Position numbers and translations under genes: made by a program
Shown: one piece after another, positions 12,001 through 24,378 of the stretch
How positions within the stretch are numbered: the first letter of the stretch is position 1
Layout of the letters: every line of letters starts with the position of its first letter
Notes under the pieces: model-generated
What the model was told of the DNA's origin: nothing
Seen by the model: only the letters and a program-made list of their open reading frames with translations
The model's database searches: none
Assembly: GCF_022201045.2 (NCBI RefSeq)
Contig: NC_068558.1
Span: 43,109,501-43,173,500 of the forward strand
Direction: 5' to 3'
Source: Citrus sinensis
Lineage: Eukaryota > Streptophyta > Magnoliopsida > Sapindales > Rutaceae
DNA: 64,000 bases

Positions 12001-13690
12001 CAATTTATTAATTGGGAGACTCAAAACGCTCCACTTCAATAATTAAATATGAAGGTGTCTCCCATTCCACCAATTAATCGTTTACGATTTCTGAGAAATT
12101 AGATAAAAATAAAATGTAAGGATTGTACCGACAGACTGTGTCGCGAAATTGGAGAACCTGGGCTTAAAGTTGGAGAGGCATAAATTTGAGTCCTACCAAA
12201 CATCCAGAAAAAATTAGTGTTAGGATTAGGGGATAATTAATACTTTAATTTTCCTCCCATGAAAAAGTAGGGGCAAATAGGACAAGAATTGTATGGGCCA
12301 GATATTACGATCGTAAACTGTGTAAGACAGCCCCAATATTTCTATAATGATTAGTGCAAAGTCCTAATTGCGTTGCATGCTTCGACTAACCCAACTTGAT
12401 TTACAAAATCCTGAAGCTGTGACCCATAAATAGCATTCATTCTCAATTTCTCATGTTACCCCTGTAAACTGGATCTTTGGCTTCGTTACCTGTTTGAATG
12501 TATATTTCAAGGTGGCAAGTAAATGTGATGACTCCTGAAGTGCTAACATGTCAAGATATTAGTGCATTCTCAAATCTATATGGAGGGATATTCTTCGCAG
12601 GGTGTGCCGAAGAGAAGCAGAGCATGAGAAAGGCTTGAGAGAGGCCGAAGCAGCAGAACAGCGAAGTCCAAACAATTTTGGAGACGTTACAGGAATCAAA
12701 GAGGTGGCCCGAACTTGATTTGTGGGTAAGCCTGGTAATTAATGGGTCGGGTAGAGTTGTTGTAACAGTGAACTTATTGAATGTTCAGAAATATCTCATA
12801 ATATCCTATAATCATCTGGTTACTACTAGTTGTGGTTATATGTATAAAAACTAGTTCAGTCAAGTGTAAATTAAAATTTATGCGAATTAACATACCATTA
12901 AAGATATCCAATTAGATTTTATTTTTATTCTTTTACAATAAAGAAAATGACTCGAATTTATTTGTATAATAAGTAGAATCTAGTGCACATCGTTGGGAAA
13001 TATTATCTAATAAGTTAATAATTTTCTAACAACAAATAAACTTGTGACTCAATTTGTAGTCTCTAATTAAAAGTGAAAACAAAATATATATGTCTACGTC
13101 TAGTTCGAATAATTAAAAAAAAAAAAATTGGTAAGCATATATCACATATCACATTACTAGAATATCTGTTGATGGCAATCATGGTGAAAGATACAATTAC
13201 TAAATCAAATAAGCAAATCCTCAGTAAAATGATTTATGATCATTTGATTTTAGCGACAAATTAAGATGAAATGATAATAGATCATTTTACCGGGAATTAA
13301 GAAGCATATAATATATAGTTTTGCAAAGTCAATTTTCTGAAATTGAAGTGGACGTGCATGCAATGGTACCATGCAATTTTAATTGAATCAAGTGCTTACG
13401 TGTGTCACTGCCAATTTTTGTAGTCCGTGAAACCACCTGTCATTTCCAAACAAATATAACGATTAACATGCAGCTACAAAAGCTAGCAATGGCAATATTG
13501 TTTCTCATCATCTGCACATCCCCATCACCACCATCATCGAATCAATATCAACGAGAAAGAATAAAATTATTTCCAGAAAAATTCTGAGAAATGCAGAAAG
13601 GTAATCAGCAAAAAACTTGTCGAACCTTTCCTTGTTTGCTTAACTTTCATTCGTTCGTTTGAATTAATTAAAAAAAAAAAGCAAATAACA
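9092..13690. other. Intergenic, no gene resolved
   Basis: The stretch is AT-rich with no conserved frame. A more GC-rich patch at about 12600-12800 stays open on the + strand for roughly 55 codons (with SKRWPELDLWV and GSGRVVVTV) but matches nothing I recognise. It is followed by a TATA-like tatgtataaaaac near 12839 and may be part of an old retroelement. The last 300 bases should hold the promoter and 5' UTR of the P-loop gene that follows. Confidence 0.4.
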
Positions 13691-16600
13691 ATGTATATTC
13701 TGAATTTGTCTTCAGATAATAATAACAGCAAACCCACGTTCACGCAGATCCTGGTAGCCTCATCGTTAGGGTTGGTCATCGCAGCAGCGATGCATTACCG
13801 TATACGAAGGCTCAGGGATCAAAAAATCATTCCACGACGAAGAGTAACAGACTCAGGTCGTGTTGAGAAGCTAGAGAGGTTCCCCCATTATGTAGGTAAT
13901 TACTATATATGATCTGAAAATTTTAATTTCCATGTATGCACATACAAATGCATTTAGGTATAATGTCGATTCTCAGTTAATTAAAGATTTATATCTTCTG
14001 TTGCACTGTTGATATTAATTTTCTTATGAGTGCATGCAGCAAGGCAAATGGGATTTTCGGATAGGAAAGAATGTCCGCAGCTGTGCAAGTTAGCTGCTGA
14101 ATACATCAGAAAATCGGAAGGTTGCGAGGATGATATTTACACATTCTTCTCAAGTGAACCTGCCGCTGATTCCCTTTTTATAAAGCTTGTTGAGGAGTTT
14201 GAGAGGTGTATTCTTAGTTATTTTGCTTTCCATTGGAGCCATGCTGACCTTATGATTAGTCAGGTAATTTTTTATTTTTTTTATTACTAGTAGTGAAGAT
14301 CTAAATTGCATGATTTTTTTTTAGAAGGATTGTCTAATTTGCAAGTAAATTTTAAATAAAAATTTTCTATTATTATTAAATCCTTCTTCCGTTATAATTA
14401 ATTCCAGGTGTTGAATTCTGATGCTGAGCCCAAAAAGAAGCTCAAGCACATAGTCATGCAAGCAACGAGGTATCTGAATGTATTAAAATTAATTAAGCCA
14501 TGAACAGAATGTTAGATACCATCTAGATTTTGCCAATTTATTATCATGGATCGTTGCAACATGTAGCTAGATGGAAAAATAGAAGAGTTGAACGCAAAGA
14601 GATTCACAGGAAAATAAACCGAATGAAGAGAAGATAACAGGAATGTAAAACAACCGTTTTCATAAATTGTGACTAAAACTTCACTAAGTAGTATCCCAAT
14701 CTTGTTACTATCAATGTGTTTCACTATTTGCAGAAGAAAACATTCCCAAAATTCGTCTGTTTTCTGTTTCAGGGAACAAAGATTCGAGAGGGTGACGAAA
14801 AATCTGAAGGTTGCAAGAGTTTTCACCACACTAGTGGAGGAGATGAAAGCAATGGGACTTGCACCGAATGATGACTCTCAATGTACAGAGGTGATGGCTC
14901 CAGTGGCCCTCGGTGATAGAAGTCCGGTTCTCCTTTTCATGGGCGGTGGGATGGGAGCAGGGAAGAGCACCGTGCTCAAAGATATTCTCAAGGAGTAAGC
15001 ACGATTAATGCTTAACCTACCTCTTTAAACTAATCATTAACTAACGGAGTAAAAAATATTCAGGGTCAAAAGCATGAGAGCTTATGTTAGGGCCAACATT
15101 TTCCCAATGCCTAAAAGCTTATGACCCTTTTTCTCTGTGTGTAACAGAGCATTTTCCCAACATTTTCCCAATACCTAAAACTCAGAACATTTTGCGACTA
15201 CTAATTCTGTTCTACTGTTTATTAGACCCAACCCTTCAACCGGGCTTTCAATGGATTCTTTGGTAAAATTCTGCCGAAAGTCTGCCCTCAAACATTTATT
15301 TGCACCGGCTGAACTGTCAGAATTAGTGGATAAATGAATCGCAATATGCTTCTATTCCTGGTTTTCTAACTTCTAAAGAAAGATCTTAAAATTAAGACAA
15401 ACCTTTCTAACATTTAGGTAACTTCTTATCTGAATGTCAACAAAGCCTTAAATTAAAAGGTTCCATAAAAGCATTTTCCTTTTTTTTTCAAACGTTTTTT
15501 ATCTCTTTTTCTCTTCAGTTCGAGTTCCTCCTCCCTGTAGCTATTGCCGCTAAGAAGCACTGGAAATGATAATTATAAACAATTTTGTGAATCATAAAAG
15601 GAGAAATGGTACAGGTCTAAAACATTGATTGTTTTGGGTAAAATATGAACAGACCATTCTGGGCAGGAGCAGCAGGGAATGCAGTAGTGATTGAGGCAGA
15701 TGCCTTCAAAGAATCAGATGTCATCTATAGAGCTCTTAGCTCCAGAAGCCACGTTGACATGCTTCAAACAGCTGAACTGGTAAGATTTTGATACTCTCTA
15801 TTGACCCATGAGCATACAAGCACAAGCACCCTAGAATCAATAATATCGAAGTTGAAACTATCATAAGTTTATTTCATCTCCGATTTTAAGCAAATAATCA
15901 AATGTGAACAATTACCTTTCTACATGAAATCTATAACGAGGGGCGTTGGATGCAACTAATTTCACACCAGGGGTACTATAATAGTTTTACCACTTTCAAA
16001 TTTTTACATTTGCTGAAAAGATTTTCTTAAATATCCAGCAGCATCAAATGAGGTAGATACATTGCCAACAAACATTGTCAGACTTCCACGGAGTCCTCTG
16101 GAGATGTAGTTCTTCAAGAGATCCCTCTATCAAACATCCTATACTCGTAGATAGAGCATTCCCAATTCAGTTATAGGATTTCCATTCTCTTTCCTATCAT
16201 GCAATAAGGAACACGAATAATTTAAACAATGTATATTGTTCACATATTGTCACTGAACTAAACCAGATTAAACTTGTAAAACAATTACTTCTTTGATTCA
16301 ACGACAAATTTTTCAAATAGGTGCACCAATCATCGACAGATGCAGCATCATCCCTCTTAGTAACAGCACTCAATGAAGGACGGGATGTGATCATGGATGG
16401 AACACTCTCGTGGGTACCATTTGTTGTGCAGACAATAACAATGGCCAGAAACGTCCACCGCCACCGTTATCGCATGGGAGTTGGTTACAAGAAGGCTGAA
16501 GATGGGACTGTCATTGAGAACTACTGGGATCGAATTGGAGAAAGAGAACAAGCACAAGACGGAAAAATGAGAAAACCATACAGGATTGAATTGGTTGGGG

Positions 16601-17486
16601 TAGTTTGTGATGCTTACTTAGCTGTTGTTAGAGGAATTAGGTATGTTGCCAGGCACTGGTTTGTTGACATTTTGTTTCAGTTTTTAACTTATTAGCAACA
16701 GAACCCTTTTCTAGTCAGACTGAAGAATTACACTTTGCACCTGAATAAATACAGGAGAGCTATAATGTGCAGAAGAGCTGTAAGGGTAAAGTCTCAGTTG
16801 AAATCCCACAAGAGATTTGCAAATTCTTTTTTAACATACTGCCAACTGGTTGACAGTGCCAGGCTATACAGCACCAATGCTCTAGAAGGCCCGCCTAAGG
16901 TACGCATATTTGTCTCCTTACTTCATTCTGCTCTTCTCTGGCTCCCTTAAGCTATCGATCAGGAGGTTTAAAGTTGCCCAGAAAGCCATACTCGGCTCCA
17001 GAGTTCAACAGATGCCAGTGAACTTTGCAATTGTTTGTTTAACTAATCTGCTTGAGTAGTTAGGATGAACTTCTGAAATAAAGTCAGCCAAGTTAATGGC
17101 ATTTAGTACTACATCTGTAACTCAAGGGTTCCACCAGACCGTAGTTCTTTTTATTTCATTTTATTTTTGTTGGATTATAAAATACTGAAACAGCATCGGT
17201 TGTGAAGTTGATAGGATGGAAAGAAAGAGACAGGACATTGCTGGTTGATCCAGATGAGATAGACTGTTTGAAAATAATAGGAAAGTTGAATGAGGATGCT
17301 GAGTCCATATATGAACTTTACAAGAGCCCCAACCCAGCTAGCGAAGCTGGATCAGTATGGAAAGATATTGTATTATCGCCTTCAAGGATAAACATTCAAC
17401 AGGAGCTGAAATATTCAATCCAGCAAGTTGAAAGATCAAGATGGTATTCTGATAGTGCAGGACAGACAGAGTTGCAACCTTCTTAA
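13691..17486 (+). CDS. Membrane-anchored P-loop protein with zeta-toxin fold domain
   Basis: Eight exons keep one frame: 13691-13895, 14040-14263, 14408-14469, 14773-14994, 15653-15779, 16321-16640, 16755-16899 and 17208-17486, giving 527 residues. An N-terminal hydrophobic segment (about residues 18-35, LVASSLGLVIAAAMHY) followed by Arg/Lys-rich sequence predicts a single membrane anchor with the rest facing the cytosol. The Walker A motif GGGMGAGKST, in exon 4, is intact. A later DGTLSWVPF motif fits the zeta-toxin/polynucleotide-kinase fold. Family knowledge: plants carry conserved proteins of this fold, often labelled zeta-toxin domain or calmodulin-binding-related. Their substrate is not established, so phosphotransfer to a small molecule is inference. 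The bacterial toxin name reflects fold only. Introns 4 and 5 are the longest (658 and 541 bases). No truncation or internal stop is seen. Confidence 0.88.
16036..16165 (-). pseudogene. Possible antisense LRR-receptor gene relic within intron 5
   Basis: Read on the - strand, one frame gives LSTSIGCLIEGSLEELHLQ and an overlapping frame gives LRGSLTMFVGNVSTSFDAA. Both resemble the repeat units of plant leucine-rich-repeat receptor proteins, and the change of frame between them suggests a decayed fragment. It sits inside the intron between exons 5 and 6 of the P-loop gene, in antisense. The piece is short and the match is by eye only. Confidence 0.25.
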
Positions 17487-18516
17487 GATTCATGGGCGAA
17501 GAATCGAGGCTGAAGAGGTGTTGAAGTTTTTTGCTATATTTGTGGCCAAGGAATATTGACTAGTATCAAAATTGAGGGGATTATTTGTAAGATTGTTTTA
17601 CTCGCAGAGCTCAGACTAGATCAAAGAGCACAGAATACAGTTTCTAGAATTGATAATTGTGTTTTAGATGTAAAAAAAAAAAAGAAAAAAAAAAGAGTAT
17701 AAAGGAAGTCAGAAACTATATGAAACAATAAAACTGCAGGAAAGAATCAAACAGAAGCAACTACGCTACTCTAATAATCAAAGACTCCAATTTTCCTCTT
17801 GTTGATACTCATAAATACTAGACTTTTCTCTGTTCACCAAGTTCTAAACTGGGGAAAACTGTCAGACCCTACAACCTTGGAAACAAGGATACTCGTGATA
17901 TATCCCAGCTAGGTGGTTCCAAGGAGATTTGAACCCCTGACCTTTCTGGTTGTACCAACCCCTTGGGTTATCTCAATGCTAAGACTTCACTGAGTTCTTC
18001 ATATTCAAACATTTTAATCTTGCAGCCGTCCACCCTTTCGTTTTAGGAAACCGTCAATCCCAAAAGTTTAAGCTAATAGGAAATAAGCAAACACTGTATT
18101 TAGATTCTTACATGCTCACTCACGGGCACACCCTAATCAAATTAAAGGATTTGCCTCGTGGATGTAAACATGTAAGGATCTAAACAGATAAAAATAGATG
18201 CAACCTACTTTTGTTCTGTGCTACACTGCTATAATCTAATAACAGAACAAGGAGATTCGACTCCATTTCAGTCAAGCAAGTTCAAATATTAGGTTGAGTA
18301 ACCACTACTCTCGAAAACTTAAACACAAGGACCCAACATATAAACAATAGTATTTAGCTTCTATCAACTACTACAAAACAAATAAAAAAAGTTATTACAA
18401 AGAGAACAAACAAAGGTTTTCTTAGATGCTCTAATATTTTCCCTTTCTAGCTCTGTACTTTGTAGATTTGATCTCAAAAACTTAAAAAAAAAAAAAAATT
18501 AATTCTAACAGCATGT
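17487..18516. other. 3' flank of the P-loop gene, intergenic
   Basis: The first 250 bases are the probable 3' UTR of the P-loop gene. A purine run at 17671-17696 (aaaaaaaaaaaagaaaaaaaaa) follows. Apart from the SINE-like block listed separately, nothing coding is visible. Confidence 0.45.
17850..17985 (-). mobile_element. tRNA-derived SINE head (minus strand)
   Basis: Reading the - strand from about 17985, a pol III A-box-like taacccaagggg (17960-17971) is followed about 24 bases later by a B-box-like ggttcaaatctcc (17923-17935). The sequence between them (aaccagaaaggtcagg) resembles plant tRNA-derived SINE heads. The 3' boundary and tail are not clear, so only the head is placed with any certainty. 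Confidence 0.45.
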
Positions 18517-21500
18517 TCATTCCTCAATAAGGTTAGATACTAAATGATTCTGGATTTCTGAGCGGAGAGATAGGGGTGCCGTCTAAAAGCAAATAAAACT
18601 GATCAGGAAGCCCTATAAATGGTCAAGTAATTCAAACACCAAAATTGAAAGATGGTATCTGTTGACCTTCAATTATGCAGTTATTTACACTAGAGTCACA
18701 TCTCCTTCAAGATACAGCAGACTACACGAAATCTAATATGAAAGGAGTCCTCGGAGTATTTACAAGTCTTAGATATTAGGAAAGTTGGTTACATTTGGAA
18801 ACTACTCTCTCGCGTTCAGGATTCGAAGTTAGTAAGACAACAAAGTGATCATCAAATATCATACAGGTAAATATAACGGAGACCTTCCTCTAGGAAGCTA
18901 ATGAAGAAACAATTGCTGAAGCATGCAAGTGTCCATTTTGACGGATATTGTATTGTCTTAAGATTAATGGTTTGGCAACATTTTGATAAACAAATCATTG
19001 CCCATACTATCTTTTCTCCAATCACAAACACATCTCACAGGCTCATATCTCATCCACTAGATTGTATGGACAAAGTGCTTTCTGGACAGCCACGAACTTT
19101 ATACTAAAAGGCAAGGATGGTGCTGAAGCCATCTTATGACATTTTACCTCAAGTTTCCTCTGTTTCCAACTATAGCACCCAGAAAACATTCTGATCAGGG
19201 TTATAACTTTTACACTTTTGCCTCTTCAATCTTTCCTTACTACAGATGGGTAAGATAACCCTAGGCAAATCTCTAGCCAGCAATGAAGATTCTGTCATTG
19301 CTAGCCTAGAATTTAGGCTTCACATAGTTTACATCCATAGATATTCAACATGTGTGTGTGTGTGCGTGAGTTCCTAGATTCCTTTAAGTTGCGAATACAG
19401 CTTTACTGAAAAGGAAAATTTTCCCATTTTTAAAAGAATTGTACACTAAGGTTTGTGGCTTCAACAACTTCAAACTGAGACACGTTAAATATAGAATGAT
19501 TATTCAATTGATCCCATTCTCACAATCTAAAAACTTAATAGGAAATATCCTAGGAGACATAGTCATTTTGATACTCCTCTAGTCCTCTTAGTTTGGAACA
19601 TGGGACACATCCACATATGACAGAGGACATCAATTTATATCTTCTAGTTGCATCTAGACATCATCAAGAAAGCATATAATATACCTGTACCAGGCTATGA
19701 ATCATTCATAAAATTCTAAGGCACAATGTATCTTATACCACATAAAAAAATTTGTTGCTCAACTGATAATACACTTCACAACATCCAAAAAGACATTACT
19801 ATATCTGTAAATAAAAAATATCCGAACCAATCAGTAAGATGTTTCCTCATAATCTAAAAAAATAGACATTTACTCAAGCATGGGGCTAAAATCATTGAAA
19901 GATCTTTTGATGGTTTTAGAAATATCCGGATTTAAGGTAAATGTCTCAGCACTTCATGTTCTAGAAACTAGAGTAAACACCTTTTTTTTATATTCACACT
20001 CGACTAATTCTATACAAGCCTTAATGACATCACACGGAGCACAACAAAGGAGACTGAAGGACAACGCTTTCCCAGTATTACGAAGGACTAATTGTTCGCG
20101 GATATAATAGGCCATTGTGTCTTTACTTACCATCTGCACTCACATTAATAGCTGATCATCTTCTTGATTTTTTCATTTAAACCACAACATACATTCTGGG
20201 TGAAATCATCAATATCCCTTCCATTTATAGCAAACTTAGCTAAATGGAAAATATGATCAATCAGCATAAACATAATACAATTATTCTTCCGGAAAACTGA
20301 TCCAAGTAAGATATCTGGTAAACTGGATAACAACTCAGTTTACTAATAAGTAATTAAATGCGTGTGCAATATTGCTCAGAGCTCTATCCATTTGGCCCAA
20401 AGATCAAGCGGTATGTAAAATTAGCTTTTAGTAGTTCTAAGAAAGAAACCGTGTTATTACCAAACAAAAGGTATATTGTCAAATAGAACATAGAGATTAT
20501 AATAAATGTAAGAAAGTTACTATCAAAATCCAGATCACATAAACTTAATACTCTGTTAACAAAATTGCAAACAAGGAACACCAGTAGTAAATACCAAAAT
20601 CATGCCGCTACGTAAACTTACTTTCCTCAACTTGTCAATTTTTCAAAATGTTTTCCCTAAGATCTTTGAACAATAAGGCTGCATAATAAACATCATCATT
20701 GCTACAACCACATCTCAAGTAACCTTAGCATCAGTATAAACTTGATATTCTCAATTTCTTGTTGGCTAAGACATTGAAAGCAACTAGGGATTAAAGCAGC
20801 AAACTTTTGTTCATATTTTTAAAATGCAACCATGTACCGAAAATTAACCAGTAAATTATTCAGAGTTTCACCCATCTTACTTCATCTGGAACACAGTTTC
20901 CTAATAAACAATAACTTAATAAGGACTCGGACACTCTAAAGTAAAGAATAAAGAAAGGTTAATAACTTTCATAGAGAATGATACCTCTAATACTCATGTA
21001 GCTCACCCATAACAGCTCTATTTCTTCATGTTTAAACCTCTAAAATATGACACATACATATGAAATGGTATTTTAAAATTACCAAGGAGTTTATGAATGT
21101 CAAACATACTAATATGCAGTCTATCCCTTCCGAAAACTTCAGATGCCGCCATTTTGCATCCAGACATGAAGTGATAACACTTCAGCACATTGAACCATTG
21201 ACTACTGCCCATCACTCTGTACATAAATTGCTTAACATCCAATTTTTGTCGTTTAGTGCAAAGTGCTTATGCACTGAAGAATTAAACAGCTCATAAAGAT
21301 ATTAGGTGTTGACTTGCCCTTTTTTTGGAACAACATATGTTTCAAACCGCGATTATGATTGGCAAATCATAGTCATGTACTCATGTCAAGCTATAACAAT
21401 GTTAGGAGCTGTTATGAATCAACAATAACGTGTCAGCATCCCATATCTTCAAGGATCGATGAGCCAAGTATATCCATGCATGTATTTACATCTGACAAAT

Positions 21501-22664
21501 TTCCTCGGCGATTCACAAACACCCGCCGCATCAACAGCATGACAGAAACTCAAAAGCACAAATGGGCAGATTCCTATTCTCACCATTTAGTTCTATCTAG
21601 CACAATCTACACAACAGATTATCCTATCTGCACTCTCTACCTGATCTAGCTTTCCGTTTTGTCAAACTGTTCCACTTTCAACTGCTCCCACTTCAAGGAC
21701 TCACAACTTTCATGTTCATGAACAACACAGCCAAAAGAGAAGCAGATTAAAATCTTAGCAGCTGTGAAAAAGATAAATATCACAGAAAAGTGATCTGATA
21801 CTATCCTGATACAGGTAATATCACATTGTATTAGGTAATAAGATATGCATTCAGTATCTCATCGGAACAAAAACCTCATTTAGCTCTATTATACATTCTA
21901 GGAAAGTAGAATAAATGTTGAGAAACCAAGGGTTCAAAACTGTAAAGAAGATCCTATAAGATGCAAAAAACTCACCATTATTTCCCAAAGCACTCTTTAT
22001 TCCAGCTAATTGGGTTGCTGATGCTTTATGAGCTGAAAATTGGTTAATGAGTGGCTACTTAGATCCTCTTTTGGTTTTTTATTTTTTATTTTTTTCAATT
22101 GTTGGACAGCCTGCTGAGTTCACCTCCGATGTAAGGACATTCAAGTAACTTGAATTTTATTCTGCTTCCTATTGAAAATGCATCATAACAATGAGGGATT
22201 CAGTAAACATAAAAACAATTAAAACAAGTGAAAGTTTCCAAGTAAATGCTGCTGCAATGATTTCCGAATATGCTGTGAGAAAGAAAACCAGTGAAAGCTT
22301 CTAATCAAAGAACAAAGCACAAATGAATAAACAAAGATCACATCATTGATTCAATGTTTTAGTAATATATCAACAACGGAGACAGTAAGCAATGCCTAAG
22401 TACATCACAGTATAAACTTAAAAGTGAATGCTCAAACTAGTGAAGGTTAGTGCTCAACACAACTCACTGGACCAGAATTCTATCATCCCATATTTGCATA
22501 TTGTGTACCACAAAGTAAACAAAAAATTTTGTAAGGCAGCATGATTCAGTATGCAAGTTTTTATCACGTTATTGTTAATTTGTTATGTCTTCACACTTTA
22601 TTGCACTGAAAATGAGTGTGGTATGGTTAATACCTTCAGCTTCATGAATCAAGAAAGGAGCCAT
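18517..22664 (-). CDS. Tentative small spliced gene, product unknown
   Basis: I do not recognise this product, and the model is incomplete. On the - strand an ATG in good context (gtccatggct, ATG at 22664-22662) opens a 31-base exon (22634-22664). It ends at a GTATTA donor and joins in frame to 21976-22032, which is bounded by TTTTCAG and GTGAGT and encodes AHKASATQLAGIKSALGNN. The next likely exon, 20622-20678 (TATGCAG to GTAAGT), continues with LLFKDLRENILK but then meets a TGA. Removing one A from a run of five would give IDKLRK instead. Towards the 3' end, 19148-19169 (WKQRKLE) joins in phase to 18517-18582 (TAPLSLRSEIQNHLVSNLIE and stop). The pieces are helical and charged. Middle exons are missing. 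It may be a real gene with a frameshift or sequencing error, or a pseudogene. Confidence 0.35.
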
Positions 22665-22887
22665 GGACCATCTTCCTTCCACATTGTTGAATAGAGAAAC
22701 GAAACTATAAATAAAGCTACCAATTGAGAAGAAAAGGGAAGCTTGAATGAAATTTCGACTAGGCTCACTTCAAACTTCAAATTAAGCGTGTAAATGCTTG
22801 TCGGAGACTCGGGAGTCATCTCCAGTGAAAGAGAAATCCTCAGTCCCGCAACATGATAACTCCACTCCCTCCGGCACACATTCTGAG

Positions 22888-22902
22888 AAACCCTAACCCT
22901 AA
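22888..22902. promoter_or_regulatory. Double telo-box
   Basis: The sequence aaaccctaaccctaa is a plant telo-box pair. Such boxes sit near transcription starts of growth- and translation-related genes. This one lies about 225 bases upstream of the ATG proposed for the tentative - strand gene, which mildly supports a promoter there. Confidence 0.45.
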
Positions 22903-23263
22903 CTCTTTTTCGTTTATTATTTTCGGAACGATTGTCAGCGGCCAGCACTTGCGTATTCGTTCATATATGGAATTGAAAGTGTGAAAATCAGATTGTTCAG
23001 AAGATATAAAAATATCAGCTCTCAATTCATCTCATACTCCATTAAACTGAACAGTAAAGATTACATCTAAAAACTGTTATATATCCTAGGATATATCTTA
23101 AAATTAAAAAAAAAAAAACAAAACAAAACGAAAAAAAAAAAAAAAAAAAGATCAGATGTAGTAATATTTTTCATGGGTGTACATCGACCCAAATACAACC
23201 ACAACGACCGAAGAAATTTACAGAACTACCCCTACAAACACTACCCTTCCGCTCTTTTGTTTC
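22903..23263. other. Spacer between tentative gene and H1
   Basis: AT-rich spacer with long A-runs at 23106-23150. The right end should be the 3' UTR of the H1 gene, which is transcribed leftwards into it. Nothing else is visible. Confidence 0.4.
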
Positions 23264-24231
23264 TCACTTCCTCCCTCTCCTGGCAGGAGCCGCTGCCTTC
23301 TTCGACTTCGCCGGTGACTTGACGCTCTTAGGCTTCACGCTTTTAGCCGGAGCTTTCTTGGCAGCTGGAGCCTTCTTTGGAGCCGGCTTGGGAGCAGCTG
23401 CCCTTTTCCCTGGAGATGTCCTGGTCGACGTCCTCGCAACCTTGGCGGGCTTCTCCTTTGGCTTCGGCTTGGCGGTCACCTTCGTCTTGGTTGTTGCAGC
23501 TTTCGGTTTGGCAGCAGGCTTAGCCTTAGCCGGAGCCGCTTTAGTCTTGGCAGCCACCGCCTTAGTCTTGGCAGCCGGCTTGGCTTTGGGTTTAGCAGCT
23601 GGCTTAGCCTTGGCGGGAGCTTTAGCTGGTGCCTTGGCCTTAGCCTTAGGTGGGGCTTTGGCCTTGGAGGGCACCGCCTTAGTTTTGGCCTTACCAGCAG
23701 CAACCGGCTTCTTCTTCTTAGCCGGAGAAGCAGGAACAGATGCAGCCGGCTTAGAAACGGCAGCCCTAGCAGATGGAAGCTTGAAGGAACCCTTAACCTT
23801 CACGAGCTTTCCAGAACCCACAAGCTTCTTCAAATGAAACAGCAACAGCTTCTTAAAGTTGGGTGGCAACTGCTTGTGCTTCTCCTCAATAAACTTGGCA
23901 ATTGCATACTGACTCGAACCCGTCTTCTCTTTCAAAGTAACAATTGCATCCTTAATCATCTGCAAATAAACAGCAAAATCAGATCCAAAATTACAAAATT
24001 CAAAATAATACACAAAATATAAAGTAAGAGAATACAACACAATACCTCTTCATAAGGAGGATGAGAGGGAGGGCTTCTAGGCTTCCTCGGAGCAGCGGCT
24101 TTCTTGGCTTTGGGCTCCTTAGAGGTCTTGCCTTTGCCGGCTTTGGAGGACGGTTTGTCCTCTACCACCGGTTCAGGGGATTCCGGTTGGGGAAGGGTCT
24201 CCGTATCTACAACGGGATCTTCAGTGGCCAT
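23264..24231 (-). CDS. Histone H1 (linker histone)
   Basis: Two exons, 24046-24231 and 23264-23959, join in phase 0 to give 293 residues. An acidic, Pro-rich N-terminus (MATEDPVVDTETLPQPESPE) leads into the winged-helix H15 globular domain at about residues 54-125. That domain includes SHPPYEEMIKDAIVTLKEK, GSSQYAIAKFIEEKH and a closing GSFKL. The rest is a roughly 165-residue Lys/Ala/Pro tail with many AKAKP and KPAAK repeats, ending in PARRGRK. The intron falls between YEE and MIKD, as in many plant H1 genes. H1 binds nucleosome entry/exit DNA and compacts chromatin, and the tail contacts linker DNA. The GC-rich repetitive tail leaves a long open frame on the opposite strand, which I treat as an artefact. 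A TATA-like element lies about 140 bases upstream. Confidence 0.97.
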
Positions 24232-24366
24232 TTTGAATCGAATTGGGTTTCAGAAATTAGGAAGTGGAGAGCGAGCAAGAAAGATAATGAAAGATTGGAT
24301 CTAAAAATGCGGGTGGTGGAGGACTAGTATTTTCGTTTGTGCGAGGAGGAACGAGCAAATGAAAGG

Positions 24367-24378
24367 GATTTAAATAGT
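24367..24378 (-). promoter_or_regulatory. TATA-like element of the H1 gene
   Basis: On the - strand the sequence reads ctatttaaatcc, about 140 bases upstream of the H1 start codon. That spacing fits a TATA box with a 5' leader of around 100 bases. No clear histone octamer motif was found nearby. Confidence 0.4.

Noticed and set aside
17923..17971. A tRNA gene on the minus strand
   Set aside because: The A and B boxes are degenerate and closer together than in a tRNA, and no cloverleaf arms pair. A SINE head is the better reading.
19954..20333. Two - strand frames of about 60 codons within the tentative gene
   Set aside because: They do not fit the phase of the proposed exons and lack good splice boundaries, so I left them out of the model.
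23319..23837. A 172-codon open frame on the + strand opposite the H1 tail
   Set aside because: It is the antisense of the Lys/Ala/Pro repeats of histone H1. The Ala/Leu/Gly-only product is what such repeats give on the other strand.
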